From Planctomycetales bacterium (GTDB lineage Bacteria; Planctomycetota; Planctomycetia; Isosphaerales; Isosphaeraceae), in NCBI GenBank assembly GCA_027451885.1, contig DAIDHX010000006.1:1-45368 (forward strand): 45,368 nucleotides of DNA. Reading direction: 5' to 3'. The notes under the pieces were generated by a model. It was not told the origin of the DNA. It ran no database searches and was given only the letters and a program-made list of their open reading frames with translations. How positions within the stretch are numbered: position 1 is the stretch's first letter; each line of letters opens with the position of its first letter. A program made the translations under genes and the position numbers. Positions 17,759 to 26,967 of the stretch are shown here, piece by piece.

Positions 17759-19087
17759 ATGGATCAGGTTTTCTGGCATCGAATTCAGTTCATAATTACA
17801 GTAACATATCATTATTTGTTCCCGCAGCTCACCATGGGTCTCGCCCTGCTCATCGTGGTGATGAAGGGGCTTTCGCTCAAGAACCGGGACGCGCTTTACA
17901 ACGAGTCCGCGCGATTCTGGGCGCGCATCTTTGGGCTCAATTTCGCCATGGGGGTTGTGACTGGCATTCCGCTGGAGTTCCAGTTTGGCACCAACTGGTC
18001 GCGGTTTTCCGACTATGCGGGGGATGTGATCGGCCAGACGCTTGCCATGGAGGGGGTCTTTGCGTTCTTTCTTGAATCCGCGTTTCTCGGTCTTTTTCTC
18101 TATGGAGAGAGGAAGCTAAGCGCGCGTGGGCATTTCGCGGCTGCGTTTGCGCTGTTCCTGGGCTCCTGGATTTCGGGCTACTTCATTATTGCAACCAATG
18201 CATTTATGCAGCATCCGGTGGGATACACGCTGGGGGAGGATGGCCGGCTTCATCTGGCGGATTTCGCCGCGTTTGTTCTGAATCCCTGGGCGCTTTGGCA
18301 ATATGCTCACAACATGGCGGCCTCGGTGCTCACCGCGGGGTTCGTGGTGGCCGCGGTGGGGGCGTACTGGTCGCTCATGGGCAAGCATGCCCGGCATGCG
18401 CGCGTGAATTTGCGGCTTGGGATGATCACGGCGGCGGTCTCCAGCGTTTTGCTGGTGTTTCCCACCGGGGACGAGCACGGCAAAATGGTCGCGCGGCATC
18501 AACCCGCGACCCTGGCCGCGATGGAAGGGGTGTTTCAGGGTGGGCCGTTTGCCGAGCTTGCGATCATCGGCCAGCCCGACGTCGCGGCGCGGAAGCTGGA
18601 AAACCCGATCGTTCTCCCCGGCATGCTCAGCTTTCTGGCCTATGGCACGTTTGGGAGCGTGGTGCAGGGGATCGATGATTTTCCCGAAGCCGATCGCCCC
18701 GGGAACATCGAACTTTTGTACTACGCGTATCACATCATGGCCGGCCTGGGCACGCTTTTCATGCTCACGGCGGCGGTGGGCGGCTTCTTGCTCTGGAAGG
18801 GCAGGCTCGAGCGCACGCGCTGGATGCTCTGGATCTTGCTGCTCGCGTTTCCTTTTCCGTACATCGCCACGACCGCCGGCTGGTGGACGGCGGAGCTTGG
18901 CCGCCAGCCCTGGATCGTTTACGGGCTCCTGCGAACCGAGGCAGGCGGCTCCAGCAGCGTGCACCCGGGCAACGTCGTCTTCTCGATCCTCGGGTTCTCC
19001 GGTCTCTATATTTTGCTTTCATTTTTATTCGTTGATCACTTGAGACGACAGATCGTCGCCGGTCCCGAGCCGTCTGGATCGCATTAG
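17759..19087 (+). CDS. cydA: Cytochrome bd ubiquinol oxidase subunit I
   Basis: This 442-residue membrane subunit oxidises quinol and carries the hemes of the bd-type terminal oxidase. Expected ligands are visible: His18 (TYHYLFPQLT), His184 (QYAHNMAASV) and Met327 (HIMAGLG). Glu98 and Glu106 (MEGVFAFFLES) match the conserved proton-path acids, and the GRQPW motif lies near residue 380. The protein is about 80 residues shorter than the E. coli subunit, consistent with the short Q-loop form often called CIO. cydB follows after 9 bp. The bd oxidase usually supports growth at low oxygen or under inhibitors of heme-copper oxidases. Confidence 0.95.
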   Translation: MDQVFWHRIQFIITVTYHYLFPQLTMGLALLIVVMKGLSLKNRDALYNESARFWARIFGLNFAMGVVTGIPLEFQFGTNWSRFSDYAGDVIGQTLAMEGVFAFFLESAFLGLFLYGERKLSARGHFAAAFALFLGSWISGYFIIATNAFMQHPVGYTLGEDGRLHLADFAAFVLNPWALWQYAHNMAASVLTAGFVVAAVGAYWSLMGKHARHARVNLRLGMITAAVSSVLLVFPTGDEHGKMVARHQPATLAAMEGVFQGGPFAELAIIGQPDVAARKLENPIVLPGMLSFLAYGTFGSVVQGIDDFPEADRPGNIELLYYAYHIMAGLGTLFMLTAAVGGFLLWKGRLERTRWMLWILLLAFPFPYIATTAGWWTAELGRQPWIVYGLLRTEAGGSSSVHPGNVVFSILGFSGLYILLSFLFVDHLRRQIVAGPEPSGSH

Positions 19088-19096
19088 GATTCATCG

Positions 19097-20143
19097 ATGG
19101 AAGCACTTTGGTTTGCGATCGCGTCGCTGATGCTGGCTGCGTACGCGATTCTGGACGGTTTTGATTTTGGCGCAGGGGTGCTGCACCGTGTTGTCGCGCG
19201 CACGGATGAGGAGCGCAAGGTTGTGCTCGCGGCGATTGGTCCGGTGTGGGACGGCAACGAGGTCTGGCTCATTGCGGCTGGCGGCGTGCTGTTCATGGCA
19301 TTTCCGCGGGCGTATTCGGCGGCGTTTAGCGGGTTTTACATGCCGCTCATGATGGTGCTCTGGCTGCTGATTCTGCGTGGGATCTCGATTGAGTTTCGCC
19401 TGCATGCGGATAACCCGATTGGGCGTGAGCTCTGGGACAGTGTGTTTTCGCTTGCCTCGGCGTTGCTTGCGATTGTGCTGGGCGCGGCGATCGGCAATGT
19501 GGCCCGGGGCGTGCCGGTCGACGCGAATGGAGAGTTCGTTGCGCCCTTGTTCACCAATTTTCTGGCGAGCGGCCGATGCGGCGTGCTTGACTGGTACACG
19601 GTGCTGGTGGGACTGTTTGCGCTCATCTTGCTAGCCGCGCATGGCGCACTCTATCTGGCGTGGAAGACAGCGGGTCCTGTCCACGATCGGGCCTGGCGGC
19701 TTGCGGGAGTTCTCTGGCGTGTCGTCGTCCCTTTGTGGCTTGCCGCGACGGCCGCCACATCCTGGGTTCAGTGGGAGATTTTCGCGAATCTGATCGCCCG
19801 GCCGTGGTCCTGGTTGCTCGTGGCGGTGATGGTTGCGGGGCTTGTGGGAGTGGTCCAGTTCATGAGGCAGGGGCGTGAGCTGGCGGCGTTTTTGTCGTCC
19901 TGCGGGTTCATGCTGGGGGTCCTGGGCGCGACGATGGCGGGAAACTACCCCTACTGGCTGCGATCGACGCTCGACCCAGCGTACGGGCTCACGGCGGCGG
20001 GCACGGCGGCAAGCGCGCACGGACTCAGGCTTGCGCTGGCGTGGTGGATCCCGGGCATCCTGCTTGCCGTGGGGTATTTTTGCTATCTCTTCCGCTCGAT
20101 GCGCGGCAAGGTCAACCAGGAAATCCCCGCGCAGAGGGTTTGA
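19097..20143 (+). CDS. cydB: Cytochrome bd ubiquinol oxidase subunit II
   Basis: A 348-residue, eight- to nine-helix subunit that pairs with CydA. The start MEALWFAIASLMLAAYAILD followed by GFDFGAGVLH is diagnostic, as are GPVWDGNEVWLI, FPRAYSAAFSGFYMPLM and RGISIEFR. Near the C-terminus AGNYPYWLRSTL also fits. Length is slightly below that of E. coli (379). It is co-transcribed with cydA, and its stop lies 31 bp from the stop of the converging HEAT/TPR gene. No cydX or cydCD gene is seen nearby. Confidence 0.95.
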   Translation: MEALWFAIASLMLAAYAILDGFDFGAGVLHRVVARTDEERKVVLAAIGPVWDGNEVWLIAAGGVLFMAFPRAYSAAFSGFYMPLMMVLWLLILRGISIEFRLHADNPIGRELWDSVFSLASALLAIVLGAAIGNVARGVPVDANGEFVAPLFTNFLASGRCGVLDWYTVLVGLFALILLAAHGALYLAWKTAGPVHDRAWRLAGVLWRVVVPLWLAATAATSWVQWEIFANLIARPWSWLLVAVMVAGLVGVVQFMRQGRELAAFLSSCGFMLGVLGATMAGNYPYWLRSTLDPAYGLTAAGTAASAHGLRLALAWWIPGILLAVGYFCYLFRSMRGKVNQEIPAQRV

Positions 20144-20174
20144 GACCGGCAGACTTGAAGATCCGCTCGTGTAT

Positions 20175-20837
20175 TTAAGGCTCGATGTCTGCTTCGAGCG
20201 CCTTGACGGATTCGCGCAGGGTCTCGGAATAGGGCTGGAGCTTGACGGCCAGGCGCAGGGTGTCGAGGGCCTCGCGTGGGCGATTCAGCCCGAGCTGGCA
20301 GCGGGCCAGGCCCGAGAGTGCGCCAAAGTGCACCGGGTTGCGCTTGACGGTCTCACGGCAGTCGCGAGCGCTTTCGGCGAGCCGGCCTTGAAGGTAGTAG
20401 GCGATGGCGCGCTGGTTGTATGCCTCCGCGAAATCGGGCGCCTGAGCGATCAACCTGGTTGCCAGGCCGATCGCATCATCGAGCCGCCCAGCGCCGATCA
20501 TTTCTCTGACCCCTTCGAGCGTGGCGTTGTGCTCGGGAGTATCCGCGCGGAACCAGACGGCCCAGAGCGCTTCTTCGGCCATTTCGCGGACGGTGGGGTC
20601 CTGGTCGCGGAGCGCCTTGCCGAGCATGGAGTTCGCGGTTTCAAATCGCCCCTCGAGACCAAGGCCAAGCACTGCGGCCCTGCGTGCGGCGGGATCGGGC
20701 GAGTCGCTCAGGATTCGTTCGAGGGTGCCTGCGTTGTAACGCGCCTGCAAGCGGCCGCGAAACGCTTCGAGATCGCGGTCGGCGAGAAACATCCTGTAGT
20801 AGTCGACCAGCAGCATCCCGCTGTTCAAAGCACCCAT
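20175..20837 (-). CDS. HEAT- and TPR-repeat protein
   Basis: A 220-residue soluble protein. I chose ATG at 20837 (MGALNSGMLLVDYYRMFLAD), with GGAGGGTAA 6 nt upstream; the frame is open further upstream but that part looks like untranslated, arginine-rich sequence. Residues about 35-100 form a HEAT-like segment (ARRAAVLGLGLEGRFE, then DPTVREMAEEALW). Residues about 115-215 form TPR units with typical spacing (AGRLDDAIGLATRLIAQAPD, GRLAESARDCRETVKRNP, NRPREALDTLRLAVKLQP). Such repeats act as protein-protein scaffolds; no catalytic motif is present. No partner can be deduced from context. Confidence 0.78.
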   Translation of the reverse strand: MGALNSGMLLVDYYRMFLADRDLEAFRGRLQARYNAGTLERILSDSPDPAARRAAVLGLGLEGRFETANSMLGKALRDQDPTVREMAEEALWAVWFRADTPEHNATLEGVREMIGAGRLDDAIGLATRLIAQAPDFAEAYNQRAIAYYLQGRLAESARDCRETVKRNPVHFGALSGLARCQLGLNRPREALDTLRLAVKLQPYSETLRESVKALEADIEP

Positions 20838-21197
20838 GATCTTACCCTCCGAGCCTGCTCGCGACCCGTTGGGCTCCCGGGGTCCCGCCGCTCCTGGCCC
20901 AGCCAGGACGAGACTCACCAGCAACCCGCAAGACGCTGCGCGAAGGAGACGAACTGACCGCGAAACACCGGTTGGCGCGTTCCAGAGCGCGGACCGTGCA
21001 AACCGGAGTCGACCCTTCACGGTGCACCGACTCAAGATTCCGAGTCGCAACCCGCAATACATGATTCGAGTCGCTTGCCCGCAAGTGACGCCCAAAGTCG
21101 GCGAGACGATGCGAGTTTGTCTACGTTTTGAACGATCCGAGGAATCCTGCGGCGTGTGTAACCGAAGACCGCGGCGTGTCTCGTACCAGGGTGAAGT
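20838..21197. other. Gap between birA and the HEAT/TPR gene
   Basis: About 360 bp without a convincing gene. The frame of the downstream HEAT/TPR gene is open across most of it but encodes basic, domain-free sequence. I see no clear hairpin-plus-T terminator for the birA end. Confidence 0.4.
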
Positions 21198-22301
21198 TTA
21201 GCACTCGCGCGGCGGTGACGCCACGTCTTTCCGCCCGCCGTGCTGAGTTCCGGTGATTGCAGGCATCGTCTCCGGATCGGTCTGCCGGAGGTCGAGAATC
21301 CGCGTGGCGGGGATCGTTCGATCGGTGACAGGCTGAGCATTGTCGTGGAGTGGCCGAATCGTGGCGCCTGCGCTCAGATCCAGGTCGATGAGCCGGCCGC
21401 GTTCGAGCCCCTCCGGTGTGAGGATGTCCACAGCCGCGCCTCGATGCTCGAGCCGCGCGTTCCAGGCCGCGCTGAGCTCGCCAGGACCGCGGTTGAGACA
21501 GTTGAGGTACCAGGCGTCGATTCGCTGGATCAAGGCCTGGGCGACTTGCGAGCGATCAAGCTCGTTGCCGAGCTCGAGGGCCAGCGAGGTCGCGCGGGCG
21601 CGGAGCTCCGGGGGGGCGGAGTCGAGTCCAGAGTTGACGTTGAGGCCGATGCCCAGCACGCAGCTCCCCGCGGTTCCGCGCTCAACGAGCACGCCGGCGA
21701 TTTTGCGGCCGGCGACGCGCACGTCATTCGGCCATTTGATGGTTGGCGCACAGGGCGAGATCTGAGCAACCACCTCGGCGGTGGCGACAGCGGCGAGCGC
21801 GGTGAGCCAGCCCAGGCTTTCCTGTGCGGCCACGGCGGCTTCTGGGAACCTCGGCGGAAAGAGCAACACGGACATCAGGATCGAGGAGCAGGGGGGCGCA
21901 AGCCAGGCTCGTCCCCGCCGGCCGCGCCCCTCGGTCTGTTCCTCGGCCAGGATCACGAGGCCGTCGTTGGAGCGTGAGCCGCTGGCGCGGATCGCCAGGT
22001 CGTTGGTGCTCCGGACGCGCGCCCAGACGGCGACTCTGCGGCCGACAAGCTTTGTTCCAAGCTGGTGCTCGATCTGATCGGGGCAAAGCCGCCGGGCGTG
22101 GCCGCGATAGGCCGCGGAGCTGGCGGTGCGCTCGATCTGGAAGCCGAATTGGACGAGGGCCTGGAGTTCGCGCGCAAGGACATCGGGCGCGCGGCCCAGG
22201 CTGGCCAGATTGACGAAGTTGCCCTGAGCTTCGCGGAGCTGATCCAGAAGCCCGATGTTGAGCACCGGCGGTTGAGAGGGAAAGAAGCGCTCGGCGATCA
22301 C
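21198..22301 (-). CDS. birA: Biotin--[acetyl-CoA-carboxylase] ligase
   Basis: A 367-residue enzyme that activates biotin with ATP and attaches it to carboxyl-carrier proteins. Residues about 17-57 look like a winged-helix segment, so it could also be a class II BirA that binds DNA. The biotin/ATP loop GRGRRGR is at 125-131, KWPNDV at 189-194 and the lysine of GRKIAGVLVE at 200. The C-terminal SH3-like part is present (WNARLEHRGAAVDI), followed by an unusual tail of about 60 residues without family similarity. The start is GTG at 22301, overlapping the nadC stop as GTGA, so translation is probably coupled. It belongs to the nadC operon. Confidence 0.92.
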   Translation of the reverse strand: MIAERFFPSQPPVLNIGLLDQLREAQGNFVNLASLGRAPDVLARELQALVQFGFQIERTASSAAYRGHARRLCPDQIEHQLGTKLVGRRVAVWARVRSTNDLAIRASGSRSNDGLVILAEEQTEGRGRRGRAWLAPPCSSILMSVLLFPPRFPEAAVAAQESLGWLTALAAVATAEVVAQISPCAPTIKWPNDVRVAGRKIAGVLVERGTAGSCVLGIGLNVNSGLDSAPPELRARATSLALELGNELDRSQVAQALIQRIDAWYLNCLNRGPGELSAAWNARLEHRGAAVDILTPEGLERGRLIDLDLSAGATIRPLHDNAQPVTDRTIPATRILDLRQTDPETMPAITGTQHGGRKDVASPPREC

Positions 22302-23251
22302 GGGGCGGGTTCCGCGCCGCCGAGTTCAAAATCCAGAGCGACATCGAGCGCAGGAGCGGAATGGGTGAGGGCTCCGACACTGATGCGATCAGCGCCCGCG
22401 GCGGCGAAATCCGCGACGGTATGCAGGTTGACGCCGCCCGAGGCTTCGAGCAGCACCGTCGGCGCGAGACGATCGCGGACGGCGGCGGCCTCTCGGATCT
22501 GGGCCGGTGAAAAGTTGTCGAGCAAAACCACGTCGGGAGCGTGCGGCAAGACGCGCCCCAGTTGCTCGAGGGTATCGACCTCGATTGTGACCAGCGAACC
22601 GGCGGGCGCGCTGGCGCGGGCGGCCTTGAGCGCGGCGGAGTGGATCTCCTCGCCCGCCGCTTGAGATGCCAGCCAGGCCAGATGGTTGTCCTTGATCAGC
22701 ACGGCATCGTAAAGGCCCATGCGGTGGTTGCAGCCGCCTCCCTGCCGGACAGCGTATTTCTCAAGCAAGCGCAGGCCGGGGGTGGTTTTGCGCGTGTCCA
22801 GAATCCGGGCATGTCCTCCCGCTGCGCGCGCGGCCTCGACATATTGCCGCGTCAACGTCGCCACGCCCGAGAGTCGGCCCAGGAAATTGAGCGCGAGTCG
22901 TTCAACGGCGAGAATCGACCGCGCCTGGCCCTCGACCCGGGCAATCACATCGCCTGGATTGACGTGATCGCCGTCGGCGAGAACGGGGCGCCAACCTGTT
23001 CGCAGCTCGAAGTGGTCCATCAGGCGTGCAACGATCGGCACGCCCGCGAGCACTCCCCGCGCCCGGGCCACGAATGCGGCCCGGCAGCGCGCGCGCGCGC
23101 TCAGGAGCGCGGCGGAGGTCACGTCGCCCGTGGTGCCCAGATCTTCCTCGAGGGCGATCGGCAAAAGCGCCGCGAACGCTCGCTCCTCCGCAGCGCCGAA
23201 ACCAATCGCTCGCGCCGTCCCAGCGCCGCACTCCACAATCGGCTCAGCCAT
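22298..23251 (-). CDS. nadC: Nicotinate-nucleotide pyrophosphorylase (carboxylating)
   Basis: A 317-residue quinolinate phosphoribosyltransferase making nicotinate mononucleotide from quinolinate and PRPP in de novo NAD synthesis. Family signatures are all present: EEDLGTTGDVTS (35-46), ERLALNFLGRLSG (117-129), DTRKTTPGLR (152-161), RQGGGCNHRMGLYD (169-182) and KDNH (187-190). The active-site Arg, Lys and His residues of these motifs are intact. The gene starts 6 bp after the stop of the lipoprotein gene and overlaps birA by 4 bp, so the three are one transcription unit. nadA and nadB are not in the window. Confidence 0.95.
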   Translation of the reverse strand: MAEPIVECGAGTARAIGFGAAEERAFAALLPIALEEDLGTTGDVTSAALLSARARCRAAFVARARGVLAGVPIVARLMDHFELRTGWRPVLADGDHVNPGDVIARVEGQARSILAVERLALNFLGRLSGVATLTRQYVEAARAAGGHARILDTRKTTPGLRLLEKYAVRQGGGCNHRMGLYDAVLIKDNHLAWLASQAAGEEIHSAALKAARASAPAGSLVTIEVDTLEQLGRVLPHAPDVVLLDNFSPAQIREAAAVRDRLAPTVLLEASGGVNLHTVADFAAAGADRISVGALTHSAPALDVALDFELGGAEPAP

Positions 23252-23257
23252 GATCGC

Positions 23258-24430
23258 TCACTTCGATTTGGGAAGCGCGTTGCTCCCCCTGGACTGGGCA
23301 CGGTAAAACGACTGCATCTTCGGCAGCCCGGCGTCTTGCGACGATTCAAATACCTCGATATTGCCTTCAATCCTCGCGGGATTGCTCACCCCCGGCTTGC
23401 CGCTCGCTGCCACCGAAATCGCCTTGCGAATCAGCCGCGTCGGCGTGAATTCCGCGATCGCCGCCAGATCACCCGACCGGACGTTGGGCACCAGGTGGGT
23501 ATCGAACGAATAACCGGCGAGCGTAAACGGCCGCTCCTCGACGAGCTGATTGTTAATCTGATGGCTCGCGGTCATCGCCGGCTCATCAAGGGCGATCGCG
23601 ATCGCGGGCCTGGAATCGCTCTTCAGCTTATCCTTGAGCAGCCGCATTCCCTCTTCCGCCTTCATGGCGAAGCGGACCTCCGAGATGGTCTTGATCCCGA
23701 TGCTCTGGCATGCCGCCTTGATTGCGGCGATCCGATCCTCCAGAAAGGGATCGCTCACGGTGTTAATCACCAGGATCGCGCCTGCGCTCGGATCAAGCCC
23801 TGCGTTCTTGGCGTTGCGGCTGGCGGCGGTGACCAGGCGTGCGGCGGATTCCTTGAAGGAGGGGGGAACGACAAGACTCAAGCGCCCCTCCGCGGGCCTG
23901 GCCTGGGCCGATTCGAATCCGGTGAGCGCGCGATAGAGCACGAAGACCGGAATCTCACGGGTGGCATCGGCGACGGCCTGGGCCAGCCGCGGGTCCGCCG
24001 GATCTGAAGGTTCCAGGACGATCGCGAGCGGTTTGCGGCTTGCGGCTTCACGGACCAGCTCCGCCTGCCTTGAGGACAGATCGGTCTGCGGCAGCATGGT
24101 CACGCGGAGACGGGCGTGATCGAGCCCGGCCTGCGTGCGAGCCGCGGTCGTGAACGTGTCGGATTCATCGGGCTCATGGCGATCGAGAACGAGCTCAATG
24201 GTGCGGGCTTCGGGCGAAGCGACATCCAACCCGGGCGTGCTCAGCGGTGGGTTGAGGTTGTCTCTGTCACTGGCAAGGTCGGGTGGCGGCGGCACGGCGA
24301 AGGGATCTGAGTTGCATCCGGCGGCCAGGAACAGCACAAAAGCGATTGCCGCGCGCGGCGCTCGCGCTCGCGACCAGGGATGGCCTCCCGGGGTTGAAAA
24401 TGCCTTTTTCGTAGTGAGAATCGTGCACAT
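23258..24430 (-). CDS. Lipoprotein with a periplasmic-binding-protein-like domain
   Basis: A 390-residue protein with a lipobox FLAAGC, so Cys39 is the likely lipidated residue. ATG at 24430 follows GAGGAG by 5 nt. After a proline-rich spacer, residues about 65-370 resemble the sugar-binding fold of ABC-transporter substrate-binding proteins (periplasmic_binding_4 type). Landmarks are RKPLAIVLEPSDP, EIPVFVLYR, GAILVINTVSDPF, and PAIAIALDEPAMTA. No permease or ATPase gene is adjacent; instead nadC and birA follow directly. It may be an orphan sensor or scavenging protein. Fold assignment is moderate and the ligand is unknown. Confidence 0.75.
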   Translation of the reverse strand: MCTILTTKKAFSTPGGHPWSRARAPRAAIAFVLFLAAGCNSDPFAVPPPPDLASDRDNLNPPLSTPGLDVASPEARTIELVLDRHEPDESDTFTTAARTQAGLDHARLRVTMLPQTDLSSRQAELVREAASRKPLAIVLEPSDPADPRLAQAVADATREIPVFVLYRALTGFESAQARPAEGRLSLVVPPSFKESAARLVTAASRNAKNAGLDPSAGAILVINTVSDPFLEDRIAAIKAACQSIGIKTISEVRFAMKAEEGMRLLKDKLKSDSRPAIAIALDEPAMTASHQINNQLVEERPFTLAGYSFDTHLVPNVRSGDLAAIAEFTPTRLIRKAISVAASGKPGVSNPARIEGNIEVFESSQDAGLPKMQSFYRAQSRGSNALPKSK

Positions 24431-24517
24431 ACCCGCTCCTCGAGACTCGACCAAGAAAACTGATGAATTCCCGAACGAGCGACCGTTCGGCTGGATGATC
24501 CGAGAATGGAAACCCGA

Positions 24518-26572
24518 CTAACCGCGGCGGCTCTTGCTGCGTCCGCGTGCTTTGGCGCGTGCGCTTTTGCCCTGGGGTGAGGCCGCCGGTCGAGCGGGTC
24601 CGTCGCCGCGTTCTGCGCGTAACTCCATGATTTTATCGCGGAGCGCGGCCGCGCGTTCGAAATCGAGCTGATCCGCGGCGGCCAGCATTTCGGCCTCGAG
24701 CGCCTCGAGATACTCGTCTCCCTGGGCCTCGGTCTCACCCCGGCCGACCGCCTTGCGAGCAACCGTTCGAGCCTCGATCTCTTCCTCGATCCCGCGCCGA
24801 ATCGCCTTCTTGATGGTCTCCGGCGTGATCCCGTGCGTCTCGTTGTATTCAAGTTGAAGCCGCCTGCGCCGCTCCGTCTCGTCGATCGCCCGCTTCATCG
24901 AGGGAGTCGTCCTGTCCGCGTAGAGCACAACCTCGGCGTTGACGTGCCGCGCGGATCGCCCAATCGTCTGGATCAGCGAGGTCTCGCTCCGCAGGAACCC
25001 TTCCTTGTCGGCGTCCATGATGCAGACAAGCGAAACTTCGGGCAAGTCGAGCCCCTCGCGGAGCAGGTTCACCCCAACCAGGACGTCGAACGCGCCTTCG
25101 CGGAGCTCGCGCAAGATGGTGACGCGCTCAAAGGCGTCGAGCTCTGAATGCAGCCACTTGCAGCGCAGGCCTTGCTCCTTGAGATAGCGCGAAAGCTCCT
25201 CGGCCAGCCGCTTCGTGAGCGTGGTGACGAGCGCACGCTCGCCCCGTTCCACGCGAATCTTGACCTCGCCGACGAGCGCGGGAACCTGGCCCCGAGCCGG
25301 CTCGACACGCACCACCGGGTCCACAAGCCCTGTCGGCCGGATCACCTGCTCCACGACCTCGCCGCCGGACATCGTGGTCTCATAATCCCCCGGTGTCGCC
25401 GACACATAAAGCCGAAACGCGCTCCGCTTCTCCCATTCATCGATCCGGAGCGGCCGGTTATCAAGCGCGCTTGGCAGCCGGAAGCCGTGCTCCACCAGCG
25501 TGCTCTTGCGACTGAAGTCGCCGGCGAACATGCCCCGTACCTGCGGGATCGTCACGTGCGACTCGTCAATGATCATCAGGCTGTCATCGGGGAAGAAATC
25601 GAGCAACGTCGTGGGCGTTTCTCCGGGAGCGCGGCCCGAAAGGTGCCGGGAATAGTTCTCAATCCCGGAGCAGAACCCAACCTCAAGCAACATCTCCATG
25701 TCGTAGCGCGTGCGTGCGCCCAGACGCTGGGCTTCCAGAAGCTTGCCCTGCTCCTTGAGCTCGCGGAGCCGCTGTTCCAGCTCCTCGCCAATTCCTGCCA
25801 CCGCCCCCTGAACACGCTCCGCGGGCAGCACATAATGCTTGGCCGGATACACATAGAGCTCGTCGTGGAGCGAGAGCACCGTCCCCGTGAGCGGGTCGAT
25901 CACCGCCAGACGCTCCACCTCGTCCCCAAATAGCTCGATGCGGTACGCAACCTCCTCGTACGCCGCCCAGACCTCGACCACGTCCCCACGCGCCCGGAAC
26001 TTGCCCCGCTCGAACGCAATGTCGTTGCGGTCGTACTGAATGTCCACCAGCCGCAAAAGCAGCTCGTCACGGTCGACCACATCGCCGATCTTGAGCCGGA
26101 CCATCATCTTGCGATAGTCCTCCGGCGACCCCAGGCCGTAAATCGAGGAAACGCTGGCCACAACCACCACGTCGTCCCGGCTCACCAAAGCGCTCGTGCA
26201 CGCCAGACGCAGACGCTCAATCTCCTGATTGATCGCCGCATCCTTCTCGATATAGATGTCGCGCTGGGGAATATAGGCCTCAGGCTGATAATAGTCGTAA
26301 TAGCTCACAAAGTATCGAACCGCGTTCTTTGGGAAAAACTCGCGGAATTCACTGTAAAGCTGAGCCGCGAGCGTCTTGTTATGCGACATCACAAGCGTCG
26401 GGCGGCCATACCGGGCGATCACGTTGGCCATCGTGAAGGTCTTGCCCGAGCCGGTCACACCCATCAGCGTTTGATTCCGCTGCCCCCGTTTGAGGCCGTC
26501 AACCAGCGTCTCGATGGCTTGAGGCTGGTCGCCGCCGGGCTCGAACGGGCTTTCGAGCTGAAAAACGCTCAT
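24518..26572 (-). CDS. uvrB: UvrABC excinuclease subunit B
   Basis: A 684-residue DNA-repair helicase-like protein that verifies damage delivered by UvrA and recruits UvrC. The Walker A motif GVTGSGKT is at residues 38-45. The damage-probing beta-hairpin region [20 protein letters not shown] is at 91-110. Further signatures are [25 protein letters not shown] and [11 protein letters not shown]. The C-terminal UVR coiled coil that contacts UvrC ([20 protein letters not shown]) is present, followed by a basic tail. It is the first gene of a minus-strand run that continues 87 bp later with the lipoprotein, nadC and birA. uvrA and uvrC are not in the window. Confidence 0.97.
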   Translation of the reverse strand: MSVFQLESPFEPGGDQPQAIETLVDGLKRGQRNQTLMGVTGSGKTFTMANVIARYGRPTLVMSHNKTLAAQLYSEFREFFPKNAVRYFVSYYDYYQPEAYIPQRDIYIEKDAAINQEIERLRLACTSALVSRDDVVVVASVSSIYGLGSPEDYRKMMVRLKIGDVVDRDELLLRLVDIQYDRNDIAFERGKFRARGDVVEVWAAYEEVAYRIELFGDEVERLAVIDPLTGTVLSLHDELYVYPAKHYVLPAERVQGAVAGIGEELEQRLRELKEQGKLLEAQRLGARTRYDMEMLLEVGFCSGIENYSRHLSGRAPGETPTTLLDFFPDDSLMIIDESHVTIPQVRGMFAGDFSRKSTLVEHGFRLPSALDNRPLRIDEWEKRSAFRLYVSATPGDYETTMSGGEVVEQVIRPTGLVDPVVRVEPARGQVPALVGEVKIRVERGERALVTTLTKRLAEELSRYLKEQGLRCKWLHSELDAFERVTILRELREGAFDVLVGVNLLREGLDLPEVSLVCIMDADKEGFLRSETSLIQTIGRSARHVNAEVVLYADRTTPSMKRAIDETERRRRLQLEYNETHGITPETIKKAIRRGIEEEIEARTVARKAVGRGETEAQGDEYLEALEAEMLAAADQLDFERAAALRDKIMELRAERGDGPARPAASPQGKSARAKARGRSKSRRG

Positions 26573-26967
26573 CGTCGCTGGGACTCCATCCAGGGTGATG
26601 CCTGCACGCCCTGATTATCTCCGCGCGCAGCCCCGATCGCCAAGTTGTTCCACCAAAGCTGGCGAATCGGCGTCTCAAGAGCGGCATTCGTGGGACTCGA
26701 ACGCCGGGCTCGATTCGTCCCGCGAGAGGGCGTTTTCGCAACGCCAGGCCGCGCCCTGTCGAGTCTGGGCAACGTCTTTTGCCCAATCAAGGCAACATTG
26801 ATCCCTAAATAATTAGGTCGAACTAGACTTCCATGGCGGCCAGTCGCCGCGTGGGTCGAGGGGAAGCACGTGTCTCACGGGAGGCATGAATCGCGCTTTC
26901 GACCGCGGAAATCGGAAAAGACAAAACGCAAAACATCAAAGGAATGTGCACATGGAGAACGCTTTCA
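26573..26967. promoter_or_regulatory. Divergent region with overlapping inverted repeats (uvrB / PEP-CTERM gene)
   Basis: About 395 bp between divergent genes. GGGCAA at 26767-26772 pairs with TTGCCC at 26779-26784, and the same TTGCC can instead pair with GGCAA at 26791-26795, giving two mutually exclusive small hairpins. Just beyond lies CCTAA-ATAA-TTAGG (26804-26817), a short AT-rich inverted repeat. No LexA-type box was recognised. Function is inferred from position only. Confidence 0.35.
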
